A stretch of DNA of 64,000 nucleotides, taken from contig NZ_AUCH01000003.1 of NCBI RefSeq assembly GCF_000429665.1, positions 1 to 64,000 of the forward strand. The letters are read 5' to 3'. Positions 8,335 through 18,159 of this stretch are shown piece by piece (the first letter of the stretch is position 1; the number at the start of each line of letters is the position of its first letter). A program made the translations under genes and the position numbers. The notes under the pieces are model-generated. The model did not search any database, was not told the origin of the DNA, and saw nothing but the letters and a program-made list of their open reading frames with translations. The DNA is from Azovibrio restrictus DSM 23866. Lineage in GTDB: Bacteria; Pseudomonadota; Gammaproteobacteria; Burkholderiales; Rhodocyclaceae.

Positions 8335-8810
8335 GCGACGGGACTGGTCTGGTCGATTTTTCGGGGAGATGGAGAGGCTGCCGCTTCCGGCGCCGGAGAA
8401 ACGGCTGCCTCAAAGCTGGCCGGCCCGGGACCGGGAACCGGGGACGGGCCCATGTCGTCGAGACTGTCGAGACGGGCCACCTCCACCGGCGCCGCCGTGG
8501 TCTGCAGCTCCGCCAGGGCGGACTGGGCTTCCTGGCCCACGCCCTCGAATGAACTCTTGGCGGCATCCAGTTCCTGGCGCACGGAGCTTTCCAGGGTGCG
8601 GGCCGACTCCACCACCTGGGACTGGAGTTTCTTCAGCTCATCCAGCTGCATCTCCCGGTTGATGTCGGTCTTCACGTCATTGACGTAACGCTGCATGCGC
8701 CCGAGCAGGTGCCCGGCGGTACGGGCCACCTTGGGCAGCCGTTCAGGGCCGATCACCACCAGGGCGACGACCCCGATGACCAGGAGTTCGGAAAAGCCGA
8801 TATCAAACAT
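8331..8810 (-). CDS. tatB: TatB, twin-arginine translocase subunit
   Basis: Single-span Tat component that forms the receptor complex with TatC. The N-terminus MFDIGFSELLVIGVVALVVIGPERLP is typical: a Glu in the membrane segment and the G-P hinge before an amphipathic helix. About 70 residues of coiled coil follow, then a Pro/Ala/Ser-rich tail. Length 159. It lies 92 bp after tatA; that gap shows no promoter I can defend. Confidence 0.95.
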   Translation of the reverse strand: MFDIGFSELLVIGVVALVVIGPERLPKVARTAGHLLGRMQRYVNDVKTDINREMQLDELKKLQSQVVESARTLESSVRQELDAAKSSFEGVGQEAQSALAELQTTAAPVEVARLDSLDDMGPSPVPGPGPASFEAAVSPAPEAAASPSPRKIDQTSPVA

Positions 8811-8902
8811 GGGAAACCGTAAGGTTCACAAGCGCAAAGGAAGTGCGGCGGGAAAGGAACTGCGGCAAAGCTGCGGCGGCGCCCGGAAGCGCCGGGCAGG
8901 GC

Positions 8903-9130
8903 TCAGCTCTTGGTCTTTTCCTTCACTTCCACGTCTATGGTCTGGCCACTCACCTGCTGGGGCGGCTGTTCCGGGGTTTTGGCCGTATCGTTGGCTTCCT
9001 TCATGCCGTCCTTGAAGCCCTTGACCGCGCCGCCCAGGTCCTGACCGATGTTGCGCAGCTTCTTGGTGCCGAACACGAGCATGACGATCACCAGGACGAT
9101 GAGCCAGTGCCAGATGCTGAAACTACCCAT
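8903..9130 (-). CDS. tatA: TatA, twin-arginine translocase pore-forming subunit
   Basis: 75-residue single-span protein. The membrane segment (about 6-20, IWHWLIVLVIVMLVFG) leads to the FGTKKLRNIG hinge and an amphipathic helix, the standard TatA layout. A polar tail rich in Glu, Lys and Gln ends the protein. It lies 10 bp after the HIT gene, consistent with one long transcript from the his genes. Confidence 0.96.
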   Translation of the reverse strand: MGSFSIWHWLIVLVIVMLVFGTKKLRNIGQDLGGAVKGFKDGMKEANDTAKTPEQPPQQVSGQTIDVEVKEKTKS

Positions 9131-9140
9131 TTTTGTCTCC

Positions 9141-9491
9141 TTACAGTTTCTTCAACATGGGACCGACCGGGTCAGGGCCGCCCACGATGTGCATGTGCAA
9201 ATGGGGCACTTCCTGCATGCCCACCCTGCCGGTATTGATGATGTTGCGGAAGCCATCGGTACTGCCGTGGGCCGCGGCCAGCTGCTGGGACACGGCCAGC
9301 ATGCGGCCCAGGACCGGCTCGTCCTCGGGCGTCACCTGGGCCAGGGAGGTGATGTGCTTCCTGGGGATCACCAGTATATGGGTGGGACGTTGCGGATGGA
9401 TGTCATGGAAGGCGAACACCAGCTCATCCTCGTACACCTTGCGGGAGGGAATCTCGCCCCTCACGATCTTGCAGAAAATGCAGTTATCCAT
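9141..9491 (-). CDS. HIT-family purine nucleoside phosphoramidase (HinT-like)
   Basis: 116-residue histidine-triad hydrolase. The N-terminal NCIFCKIVRGEIP and the active-site triad HLHMHIVGG are diagnostic of the HinT branch. It probably hydrolyses AMP-lysine-type phosphoramidates. It sits 12 bp after hisE, between the histidine and Tat genes, a placement common in betaproteobacteria. Confidence 0.95.
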   Translation of the reverse strand: MDNCIFCKIVRGEIPSRKVYEDELVFAFHDIHPQRPTHILVIPRKHITSLAQVTPEDEPVLGRMLAVSQQLAAAHGSTDGFRNIINTGRVGMQEVPHLHMHIVGGPDPVGPMLKKL

Positions 9492-9503
9492 GACCGGCCT
9501 TCC

Positions 9504-9830
9504 TTACTTGCTGTCCCGGGACTTCTTCTCGTCGATGCCGGAAATCCCTTCCCGGCGCCGCATTTCCTGGGACACGTCCTCGATGGAGAGGCCGTAGAAG
9601 GCCAGCAACACCAGGATGTGGTAGATCACGTCGGTGGATTCCCAGACGATGTTGAGGCGCTTGCCGTCCTTGCCGGCCATGATCAGCTCGGCGCATTCCT
9701 CGCCGATCTTCTTCAGGATGGCGTCGGGCCCCTTGGAAAAGAGCTGGGCCGTGTAGGAGGTTTCCGGGTCCGCATTGCGGCGGGAGGCCAGGGTTTCGGA
9801 GAGACGGTGCAGGATGTCGTGGGTGCTCAT
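9504..9830 (-). CDS. hisE: Phosphoribosyl-ATP pyrophosphatase
   Basis: Second step of histidine synthesis: PR-ATP to PR-AMP plus pyrophosphate. The 108-residue all-helical protein carries the metal-binding EECAEL and the WESTDVIYH helix of the MazG-like HisE fold. It overlaps hisI by ATGA. hisE and hisI are separate genes here, not the fused HisIE of enteric bacteria. Confidence 0.96.
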   Translation of the reverse strand: MSTHDILHRLSETLASRRNADPETSYTAQLFSKGPDAILKKIGEECAELIMAGKDGKRLNIVWESTDVIYHILVLLAFYGLSIEDVSQEMRRREGISGIDEKKSRDSK

Positions 9831-10234
9831 TTTGCGTAAATTTCCTTGGGATCTTTCAGGACCGGATCGGCGGGAACCCAGCGTTCCCCGTTCAGTTCGA
9901 AGAAAAAGCAGCTTTCCCGTCCCGTGTGACAGGCAATGCCGCCTTCCTGTTCAATGGAGAGCAGCAACACATCCCCATCGCAGTCGGCGCGGATGGAACG
10001 GATCTTCTGGAAGTTGCCGGACTCCTCTCCCTTGCGCCACAGGCGCCCCCGGGAGCGGGACCAGTATACCGCGTTGCCGGTGCGCACCGTTTCCAGGAGG
10101 GAGTCCCGGTTCATCCAGGCAAACATCACCACCCGGCCGCTGGAAACATCCTGGGCAATGGCGGGGATCATGCCGTCCCCGTCCCATTTCAGGGCATCCA
10201 GCCAGGGCAGGCTGGCATCCATATCATGGCTCAT
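9827..10234 (-). CDS. hisI: Phosphoribosyl-AMP cyclohydrolase
   Basis: Third step of histidine synthesis: opens the adenine ring of PR-AMP. At 135 residues it has the zinc/magnesium motif RADCDGDVLL and the HTGRESCFF block with further ligands, plus VVMFAWMN near the N-terminus. It lies 18 bp after hisF and overlaps hisE by 4 bp. Confidence 0.96.
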   Translation of the reverse strand: MSHDMDASLPWLDALKWDGDGMIPAIAQDVSSGRVVMFAWMNRDSLLETVRTGNAVYWSRSRGRLWRKGEESGNFQKIRSIRADCDGDVLLLSIEQEGGIACHTGRESCFFFELNGERWVPADPVLKDPKEIYAK

Positions 10235-10252
10235 GGGGGCTCGCAGACGGGG

Positions 10253-11010
<758 letters not shown>

Positions 11011-11011
<1 letters not shown>

Positions 11012-11751
11012 TATGCGCCGGCCTTGTCGGCAGCTTCCTGGGCCAGCTTGAAATCCAGGGAGCCATCGTAGATGGCCCGGCCGGCGATGGTGCCGACCAC
11101 CCCTTCCCGCTCCACGGCGCAGAGGGCCCGCACGTCCTCGATGCTGGACAGGCCGCCGGAGGCGATCACCGGGATGGAAAGGGCCTGGGCCAGACGCACC
11201 GTGGCTTCCACATTCACCCCGGAGAGCATGCCGTCCCGGCCGATGTCCGTGTAGATGATGGATTCGACCCCGTAGTCCTCGTACTTCTTGGCCAGGTCGA
11301 CCACCTCGTGGCCGGTGAGTTTGGACCAGCCGTCGGTGGCCACCTTGCCGTCCTTGGCGTCCAGACCAACGATGATGTGGCCGGGGAAGGCGACGCAGGC
11401 GTCACGCAGGAAACCGGGGTTCTTGACCGCGGCGGTGCCGATGATCACGTAGGTGAGACCGTCGTCCAGGCAGCGCTCGATGGTGTCCAGGTCGCGGATG
11501 CCGCCCCCCAGCTGCACGGGAATGCTGTCGCCCACCTCGTCCAGGATGGCCTTGATGGCCCCCTCGTTCTTGGGCTTGCCAGCAAAAGCGCCGTCCAGGT
11601 CCACCAGGTGCAGGCGGCGGGCCCCCTGGTCCAGCCAGTGGCGGGCCTGCTCGGCCGGGGATTCGGAAAAGACGGTGGCCTGTTCCATCAGGCCTTGCTT
11701 CAAACGGACACACTGGCCGTTCTTGAGGTCAATGGCGGGAATGATGAGCAT
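11011..11751 (-). CDS. hisA: ProFAR isomerase (phosphoribosylformimino-AICAR-P isomerase)
   Basis: Isomerises ProFAR to PRFAR. It is a 246-residue (beta-alpha)8 barrel related to HisF. It shows MLIIPAIDLKNG with the catalytic Asp8, LGGGIRD, YTDIGRDGM with the second Asp, and ASGGLSS. It lies 45 bp after hisH and overlaps hisF by one base. Confidence 0.97.
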
Positions 11752-11796
11752 GGAATTTTTCTGGGAAAAAACCGGGAAGGCCGGAGGGGTTGCGGA

Positions 11797-12429
11797 TCAG
11801 GGTTGCCAGGAAACAAAATTCTTCAGGAGTTGCAGCCCGTCCCGGGCGCTTTTTTCCGGATGAAACTGGACGGCGAAGATATTAGCCCGGCCCACCGCAC
11901 AGGTAAAGGGCACGCCATATTCGCAGCGCCCGGTTTCCAGGGCGGCGTCATCGGGCTGCACACAGTAGCTGTGCACGAAATAGAAGCGCGCCCCGTCCTC
12001 GATCCCGGCCCACAGGGCATGGGGTTTCTGCCACACCTGGTTCCAGCCCATGTGCGGCACCTTGAGACGGGAGCCATCGGCGGCCACCATGGCGGCTTCG
12101 GGAAAACGCCGGACCTGGCCGGAAAATACCCCCAGGCCGGAAACGTCGCCTTCCTCGCTGTGTCCGAACAGCATCTGCAGGCCGATGCAGATGCCCAGGA
12201 AAGGCTTGTCCCGGGCGGCCTGGAGCACGGCGGACTTGAGCCCCCGGGCTTCCAGCTCGGCCATGCAGTCGGGCATGGCCCCCTGGCCCGGGAACACCAC
12301 CCGCTCGGCGGCAGCCACCACGGCGGGGTCGGAGGTGACCGTCACGGCCTGCTCCCCGGCCACATGGGCCAGGGCCTGGTGCACGGAACGCAGGTTGCCC
12401 ATGCCGTAGTCGATGACCGCGATACCCAT
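11797..12429 (-). CDS. hisH: Imidazole glycerol phosphate synthase, glutaminase subunit
   Basis: Glutamine amidotransferase that feeds ammonia to HisF. 210 residues; the class I triad is visible as Cys in FLGICIGLQ and His and Glu in VQFHPEKS. The start MGIAVIDYGMGN at 12429 is the family N-terminus; longer readings upstream run antisense-like through hisB and are rejected. Start and hisB stop share one base (TGATG). Confidence 0.96.
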   Translation of the reverse strand: MGIAVIDYGMGNLRSVHQALAHVAGEQAVTVTSDPAVVAAAERVVFPGQGAMPDCMAELEARGLKSAVLQAARDKPFLGICIGLQMLFGHSEEGDVSGLGVFSGQVRRFPEAAMVAADGSRLKVPHMGWNQVWQKPHALWAGIEDGARFYFVHSYCVQPDDAALETGRCEYGVPFTCAVGRANIFAVQFHPEKSARDGLQLLKNFVSWQP

Positions 12430-13016
12430 CACAGCACTCCCTTGGTGGAAGGCATGGTACCGGCCATGCGCGCATCGGGCGTCACCGCCATGCGCAGGGC
12501 CCGGCCAAAGGCCTTGAAGATGGTCTCGGCCTGGTGGTGGGCGTTCTTGCCCTTCAGGTTGTCGATGTGCAGGGTCATGCCGGCATGGTTCACCAGCCCC
12601 TGGAAGAACTCGGGAATCAGCTGGGTGTCCAGATCGCCGATGCTGGCGCGGGTGAATTCCACGTCCATACACAGCCCGGGGCGGCCGGACAGGTCGATCA
12701 CCACCCGGGACAGGGCCTCGTCCAGGGGCACATAGGCGTGTCCGTAACGGGTCAGCCCCTGCTTGTCCCCCCAGGCCTGGGCCAGGGCCTTGCCCAGGGT
12801 GATGCCCACGTCTTCCACCGTGTGGTGGGCATCGATGTGCAGGTCGCCCTGGGCCTCGATGTCCAGGTCGATCAGGCCATGCCGGGCGATCTGGTCGAGC
12901 ATGTGATCGAGGAAGGGCACGCCGGTGACAAACCGGCCCTGGCCGGTGCCATCCAGGTTGAGGCGCACGGTGATCCGGGTTTCCAGGGTGTTGCGGGAGA
13001 TTTCGGCTTGGCGCAT
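12429..13016 (-). CDS. hisB: Imidazoleglycerol-phosphate dehydratase (monofunctional)
   Basis: Dehydrates IGP to imidazole acetol phosphate. At 195 residues it is the dehydratase alone, without the phosphatase domain of enteric HisB. Manganese-binding His clusters are visible: FLDHMLDQIARH, DAHHTVED, FFQGLVNHAG and NAHHQAET. It is the first gene of the minus-strand run and starts 77 bp from the divergent hisC, so its promoter should lie in that gap. Confidence 0.97.
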   Translation of the reverse strand: MRQAEISRNTLETRITVRLNLDGTGQGRFVTGVPFLDHMLDQIARHGLIDLDIEAQGDLHIDAHHTVEDVGITLGKALAQAWGDKQGLTRYGHAYVPLDEALSRVVIDLSGRPGLCMDVEFTRASIGDLDTQLIPEFFQGLVNHAGMTLHIDNLKGKNAHHQAETIFKAFGRALRMAVTPDARMAGTMPSTKGVL

Positions 13017-13093
13017 GGAGCTGGGCTCAAGGGGTTTGAACAGGCGGCCATGATACCATTTCAGGCTTTCAGCAAAGCCCTGGAAACGGACCC

Positions 13094-14170
13094 ATGAGCC
13101 AGTACTGGAGCGCCGTCGTGCGCGGCCTGACCCCTTATACGCCGGGCGAGCAGCCCAAGCTCGCCAACCTCATCAAACTCAACACCAACGAGAACCCCTA
13201 CCCTCCCTCGCCCCGGGCCGTCGCCGCCATCCGGGCGGAACTGGGTGAGGACGGGGCCCGCCTGCGGCTCTACCCGGACCCCAACGGCGACAGCCTCAAG
13301 GCTGCCGTGGCCCGCCATTTCGAACGCTTCGGGATCACGCCCCGGCAGGTGTTCGTGGGTAACAGCTCCGACGAGGTCCTGGCCCACGTGTTCCAGGCCC
13401 TGCTGCAGCATCAGGCGCCGCTGCTGTTCCCGGACATCACCTACAGCTTCTATCCGGTCTATTGCGGCCTCTACGGCATCGACTACGAGACCGTGCCCCT
13501 GGATCAGGATTTCGCCATCCGGGCGGCGGATTACCAACGTCCCAACGGCGGCATCATCTTCCCCAATCCCAACGCCCCCACGGGCCGGGCCCTGGCCCTG
13601 GGGGAGATCGAGACCCTCGTCGCCGCCAACCCGGACTCGGTAGTGGTGATCGACGAGGCCTACGTGGATTTCGGCGCCGATACCGCCATCGCCCTGGTGC
13701 AGCGCCACCCCAACCTGCTGGTGGTGCACACCCTCTCCAAGTCCCGCTCCCTGGCTGGCCTGCGGGTGGGCTTCGCGGTCGGCCATCCGGACCTGATCGA
13801 AGGCCTGGAACGGGTCAAGAACAGCTTCAACTCCTACCCCCTGGACCGGCTGGCCCTGGCCGGCGCCGTGGCCGCCCTGGAGGATGGGGAATGGTTCGAG
13901 CAGACCCGCCAGGCGGTGATGCAGAGCCGGGAGGAACTGAGCGCCCGCCTGAGCGGCCTGGGCTTCCAGGTCCTGCCCTCGGCAGCCAACTTCGTCTTCG
14001 CACGCCACCCGGGTCATGACGCCGCCCAGCTGGCGCAAAAGCTCCGGGAAAGGAGCATAATCGTGCGTCATTTCAAGCTACCCCGCATCGACCAGCACCT
14101 GCGCATCAGCATCGGCACCCCCGCCGAATGCGCCGCCCTGGTCGCCGCCCTCACCGACATTCTCGCCTGA
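13094..14170 (+). CDS. hisC: Histidinol-phosphate aminotransferase
   Basis: PLP enzyme converting imidazole acetol phosphate to histidinol phosphate. At 358 residues it has NTNENPYPPSP, GNSSDE, FPNPNAPTG, VIDEAYVDF, the PLP lysine Lys216 in TLSKSRSLAGLRVG, and the C-terminal LRISIGT. It is on the opposite strand to the other his genes and divergent from hisB, whereas hisC usually sits between hisD and hisB in the same direction in this group. This points to a local rearrangement. Confidence 0.96.
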   Translation: MSQYWSAVVRGLTPYTPGEQPKLANLIKLNTNENPYPPSPRAVAAIRAELGEDGARLRLYPDPNGDSLKAAVARHFERFGITPRQVFVGNSSDEVLAHVFQALLQHQAPLLFPDITYSFYPVYCGLYGIDYETVPLDQDFAIRAADYQRPNGGIIFPNPNAPTGRALALGEIETLVAANPDSVVVIDEAYVDFGADTAIALVQRHPNLLVVHTLSKSRSLAGLRVGFAVGHPDLIEGLERVKNSFNSYPLDRLALAGAVAALEDGEWFEQTRQAVMQSREELSARLSGLGFQVLPSAANFVFARHPGHDAAQLAQKLRERSIIVRHFKLPRIDQHLRISIGTPAECAALVAALTDILA

Positions 14171-14175
14171 ACACC

Positions 14176-14880
14176 ATGACCGATACCCGCCTCGACCCCG
14201 CCGCCATCCAGGCCGTGGACCACGCCCTCCGCAGCCGCCACTCCATGCGCCGCTTCCTGCCCACCCCCGTGCCCCAGGCGCTCGTGGCCGAACTGCTGGA
14301 GCTCGCTGCCCTCGCCCCCTCGGGCACCAACGTGCAGCCCTGGAAGGTGTATGCCCTGGCCGGCGAAGCCCGCCTGGCCCTGTCCGCCGCCATCCTGGAG
14401 CAGTTCAACCAGGGCGCCAGCGAAGGCCGGGAATTCGACTACTACCCCAAGGAATGGAACGAGCCCTGGATCTCCCGGCGCCGCAAGATCGGCCTCGACC
14501 TCTACGGCCTGCTCGGCATCACCAAGGGGGACAAGGCACGCATGAAGGAACAGACGGGTCGCAACTACCAGTTCTTCGACGCCCCCGTGGGCCTCATCTT
14601 CACCCTGGACCGGCAGCTGGGACGCGGCATGTTCCTGGACTACGGCATGTTCATGGCCAATCTGATGACCGCCGCCCGGGCCCGGGGCCTGGACACCTGC
14701 GCCCAGGCTGCCTTCGCCGACTACCCGGACACCGTGCGCCGCCACCTGGGCATCAGCGAGCAGGAAATGGTGGTGTGCGGCATGGCCCTGGGCTACGCCG
14801 ATCCGGACGCGCCGGAAAACAAGCTGGTCACCGAACGGGAGCCGGTGGACGCCTTCACCAGCTTCCGCGGTTTCGCCTGA
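14176..14880 (+). CDS. Nitroreductase-family FMN oxidoreductase
   Basis: 234-residue nitroreductase-fold protein. N-terminal SRHSMRRF (FMN contact), LAPSGTNVQPWKVY and a C-terminal EREPVDAF block match the family. The true substrate is not predictable; nitroaromatics, quinones or enones are reduced by relatives. The ATG at 14176 lies 5 bp after the hisC stop and is preferred to an in-frame upstream start inside hisC. It is probably co-transcribed with hisC and the next gene. Confidence 0.88.
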   Translation: MTDTRLDPAAIQAVDHALRSRHSMRRFLPTPVPQALVAELLELAALAPSGTNVQPWKVYALAGEARLALSAAILEQFNQGASEGREFDYYPKEWNEPWISRRRKIGLDLYGLLGITKGDKARMKEQTGRNYQFFDAPVGLIFTLDRQLGRGMFLDYGMFMANLMTAARARGLDTCAQAAFADYPDTVRRHLGISEQEMVVCGMALGYADPDAPENKLVTEREPVDAFTSFRGFA

Positions 14881-14899
14881 TTCCCGAGGGAGCAGCCCC

Positions 14900-16426
14900 A
14901 TGGTCAAGGACTGGATGCGCCCCTTCTGCCTGGCGGCCCTGCTGGCCCCGGCCCTGCCCGCCCTGGCCGCCGAGCTGCTGCCCGAGGCCCCTACCCTGAG
15001 CGCCTGCCAGGGGGAGGAGCTGGCCCGGGCCCCGGACCGGACCCGGATGGAGCGGGAGCTCCAGGACTACCTGCAGCTTTCGGAACAGGCCCTGAGCATG
15101 CGGGCCGGTGCCATCCAGCTGTACCAGGAGCTGCAGGACAAGAAGAACCGGGGCACCGCCCTGAACGGCCAGGACCTGCTGCGCATCAACCAGGGCGCCG
15201 CCGCCCTGCTGGCCCAGCGCAACGAACTGCTGGAACGGGCCCTGGCCCACGAGTGCTGGACCCTGGTGCCGCCTCCCGCCGACCGGGAGGCCGCCGACCT
15301 GCGCCGCACCGGGGTGCTGATCTCCCTCTCCGCCGCCCTGACCCTGTATGACAACTACCTGTCCGCCATCTCCCTGTACCGTAACGACCCGGCCCTGCGC
15401 CAGCACCTGAACCGGGCCGACCAGGGCTTTGCCATTCCCGCCCGGGAGCTGCAGCGCATCGACCAGATGTTCGCCTCACCGGACAACCGCCGCCGGGTAC
15501 GCCGCGCCATCAGCTGGTACCAGGAGCATGCGCGCACGGCGAACCCGCCGCTCCAGGGCTATGACTACCTGGTCCAGTCCATCGAGCAGAGCCCGTCCTA
15601 CCGCATGGTCCAGCGCAGCAATCCCCTGGCCAACCTGGGGCGGGGCTTCGAGATCTTCGGCACGTTCACGGTGGATACCCTGATCGGCCTCAAGGAAGAA
15701 GGCACCCACCTCTCCAGCCTGCTGTTCGGCAACACCGTGGGCCTGGTGGAAACCCGGCGCGGCAAGCTGGACCGGCGGCCGGATGTGCAGCAGCGCCTCC
15801 TGGGCGAGCTGCGGGCCGGCGACATCCTGCTGGAAAAGACCCCCTTCCGCCTCACCGACACCTTCATTCCCGGCCACTGGGGCCACGCCGCCATCTGGAT
15901 AGGCACGGAAGCGGAACTGCGGGATATGGGCCTCTGGGACCATCCCCTGGTGCGCCCCCATCACAAGGCCATCCGCTCCGGGCGGGGGGTGGTGGAAGCC
16001 CTGCGCACCGGGGTGGAGATGAACACCCTGGCCCACTTCCTCAACGTGGATGACGTGGCCGTGCTGCGCCAGCCGGGCCTGCCGGACGAAAAGCGCCTGG
16101 AAATCATCCTCCAGACCCTGCGCCAGGTGGGCAAAGCCTACGACTTCAATTTCGATGCGGAAAGCACCCACCGGGTGTTCTGCTCCAAGCTCGTGTACCT
16201 GGCCTACGGGGACATGCAGTGGCCCACCACCCGCTTCCTGGGCCGCTTCACCATCAGCCCCGACAACATCGCCCAGCGGGCCACCGACAAGGGCCCCCTG
16301 AGCGTGGCCCTGCTCTATCACGACGGCCAGGAGGTGCGCAGCAATCCCCAGCGCACCATGACCCAGCTGCTGGAAGGCCAGAACCTGCATCTGGCCCGCC
16401 AGGAGCAGGCCGGCATGGCCCCCTGA
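14900..16426 (+). CDS. Secreted YiiX-like permuted papain-fold cysteine peptidase with long N-terminal helical region
   Basis: 508-residue exported protein. A signal peptide (about 1-23, ending ALAAELL) is followed by about 270 mostly helical residues with no family I recognise. The C-terminal third has the YiiX/YaeF permuted NlpC/P60 layout: GDILLEKTP, GHWGHAAIWIG with the catalytic His, and RVFCSKLVYLAY with the Cys nucleophile. Such enzymes act on peptide or lipid amides in the envelope, but the substrate here is unknown. YiiX itself is only about 200 residues, so the N-terminal half is an unusual addition. It starts 19 bp after the nitroreductase gene with GAGGGAG-type spacing and converges on the iron-binding protein gene. 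Confidence 0.8.
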   Translation: MVKDWMRPFCLAALLAPALPALAAELLPEAPTLSACQGEELARAPDRTRMERELQDYLQLSEQALSMRAGAIQLYQELQDKKNRGTALNGQDLLRINQGAAALLAQRNELLERALAHECWTLVPPPADREAADLRRTGVLISLSAALTLYDNYLSAISLYRNDPALRQHLNRADQGFAIPARELQRIDQMFASPDNRRRVRRAISWYQEHARTANPPLQGYDYLVQSIEQSPSYRMVQRSNPLANLGRGFEIFGTFTVDTLIGLKEEGTHLSSLLFGNTVGLVETRRGKLDRRPDVQQRLLGELRAGDILLEKTPFRLTDTFIPGHWGHAAIWIGTEAELRDMGLWDHPLVRPHHKAIRSGRGVVEALRTGVEMNTLAHFLNVDDVAVLRQPGLPDEKRLEIILQTLRQVGKAYDFNFDAESTHRVFCSKLVYLAYGDMQWPTTRFLGRFTISPDNIAQRATDKGPLSVALLYHDGQEVRSNPQRTMTQLLEGQNLHLARQEQAGMAP

Positions 16427-16438
16427 GCCTTCGCCCCG

Positions 16439-17455
16439 TCAGCGGTAGCCGGCCCGGTCCAGGAGCTTCTGGGCCTTGGGCAGCTGGTTGGCGACGCTCA
16501 CCAGGGACACGCTGTCGGCCTTGAAGCTGCCCAGGGCTTCCAGCTCCTCGTTATCCACCTGGACCGAAGGCACCGCCGGCCACTCGTTGTTGCCGTTGGC
16601 GAAATAACGCTGGGCTTCGTCGCTGGCCAGGTATTCGAGGAACTTCACCGCCGCCTCCGGGTGTTTGCTGGTCTTCACCATGCCACCGCCGGAGACGTTG
16701 ATATGGGTGCCCCGATCCGCCTGGTTCGGCCAGACCACGCCCAGCCGCTTCACCAGATTGCGCTCCTCCACCTTTTCGGAAGCCATCAGCCGGGCCAGGT
16801 AGTAGCTGTTGGAAACCGCCACGCCGCACTCGCCGGTGGCCACCGACTTGATCTGGTCCGTATCGCCGCCCCGGGGACTGCGGGCCAGGTTGGCCACCAC
16901 GCCCCGGGCCCATTCCTCGGCCCTGGCCTCGCCAGCGTGCACCACCAGGGAGGCTACCAGGGTGAGGTTGTAGATGTGCCCCCCGGAGGTGCTGCACACC
17001 AGCCCCTTCAGCTTGGGATCGGCCAGGGATTCGTAGGTGGGCACATCCCCGGCCTTGAGCAGGCGCTTGTTGTAGATGATCAGGCGGGCCCGGGTGGAAA
17101 AGGCGTACCAGTTGGCAGAACGCAGATGGGCGGGAATCCGGACTTCCAGCAGCGGGGAGCGGACCGGGGCAAAGATACCCCAGGCGTCCGCCACGGCCAG
17201 GCTGGCCGCATCGACCGTGATGAACACGTCGGCGGGGCTGTTGCTGCCCTCGTTGCGGATGCGCTCGATGAGCTCCTGGGCCTTGCCTTCGATGCGGTTG
17301 ATCCGGATCCCGGTCTTGCGGGTGAAGTTCTCGTAGAGGGCCTCGTCGGCCTGGTAGTGGCGGGCGGAATAGAGGTTCAGCACCGGTTCGGCGGCCAGGG
17401 CCTGCCCCAGGCCCGCCAGGGTGGCCAGCAGCCCCCAGAGGATGTTGCGTTTCAT
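16439..17455 (-). CDS. Fe(3+) ABC transporter periplasmic binding protein (FbpA/FutA-like)
   Basis: 338-residue periplasmic binding protein with a signal peptide (about 1-21, ending ALAAEP). The mature N-terminus VLNLYSARHYQAD and the later SNSYYLARL (paired tyrosines that bind iron in FutA-type proteins) identify it. The start at 17455 has GGGAG 8 bp upstream. No permease or ATPase gene is adjacent, so its membrane partners must lie elsewhere. It is the last gene of the TonB receptor-oxidase-dioxygenase set. Confidence 0.9.
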   Translation of the reverse strand: MKRNILWGLLATLAGLGQALAAEPVLNLYSARHYQADEALYENFTRKTGIRINRIEGKAQELIERIRNEGSNSPADVFITVDAASLAVADAWGIFAPVRSPLLEVRIPAHLRSANWYAFSTRARLIIYNKRLLKAGDVPTYESLADPKLKGLVCSTSGGHIYNLTLVASLVVHAGEARAEEWARGVVANLARSPRGGDTDQIKSVATGECGVAVSNSYYLARLMASEKVEERNLVKRLGVVWPNQADRGTHINVSGGGMVKTSKHPEAAVKFLEYLASDEAQRYFANGNNEWPAVPSVQVDNEELEALGSFKADSVSLVSVANQLPKAQKLLDRAGYR

Positions 17456-17472
17456 GCCAGAACTCCCATTGA

Positions 17473-18156
17473 TCAGGTGACGGCCCAGAGGCGCAGGAGG
17501 TTGTGATAGACGGCGGTGAGCTTCAGCAGGCGCGGATCGTCGGCGGGCACCACGCCCGTCATGCCCTGGATCGCCTGGTCCAGGTCGAACAGCAGGGTCC
17601 GGGAGCTGTCGTTCTGGACCATGCTCTGAATCCACATGAAGGAGGCGATGCGCGCCCCCCGGGTCACCGGGGTGACCTGGTGCAGGCTGCTGGAGGGATA
17701 GAGCACCATGTCCCCGGCCGCCAGCTTCACCGCCTGGATGCCGAAGGGCCCTTCCACCTGCAGCTCGCCCCCGTCGTACTCCTCCGGTTCGGCCAGGAAC
17801 AGGGTGGCGGACAGGTCGCTGCGCACCGAGATGTGGGTCCCGGGCACCTGCATCACGGCGCTGTCCACATGCGCCCCATAGGTGCCGCCGTCCTGGTAGC
17901 GGTTGAACTTGGGCGGGTAGATCCGGCTCGGCAGGGCTGCGGAGATGAACAGGGGATTGCTGCCCAGCTTGCGCAGGATGTGGTTGCCCAGCTCCACCGC
18001 CAGGGGACTGCCGTCCTCCAGCTGCAGGTTGCGTTTCACCGCCCGGGCCAGGGTGCCGGCGGTCTTGAGCCCGTCCTGCCACTCGGCCTGGTCCAGATGG
18101 CTGCGGAACTGCTTCACTTCGTCCTTGCTCAGGACCCCTAGGATTGGAATCAACAT
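17473..18156 (-). CDS. PKHD-type Fe(II)/2-oxoglutarate dioxygenase (PiuC/YbiX family)
   Basis: 227-residue dioxygenase. The iron ligands fit HVD in YGAHVDSAVM and the distal His in SSLHQVTPVTRG, where Arg binds 2-oxoglutarate. Relatives (PiuC, YbiX) sit beside Fiu/PiuA-type catecholate receptors and are iron-repressed; their substrate is unknown. It lies 17 bp before the iron-binding protein gene and 3 bp after the alpha-hydroxy-acid oxidase gene. Confidence 0.92.
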   Translation of the reverse strand: MLIPILGVLSKDEVKQFRSHLDQAEWQDGLKTAGTLARAVKRNLQLEDGSPLAVELGNHILRKLGSNPLFISAALPSRIYPPKFNRYQDGGTYGAHVDSAVMQVPGTHISVRSDLSATLFLAEPEEYDGGELQVEGPFGIQAVKLAAGDMVLYPSSSLHQVTPVTRGARIASFMWIQSMVQNDSSRTLLFDLDQAIQGMTGVVPADDPRLLKLTAVYHNLLRLWAVT

Positions 18157-18159
18157 CGT

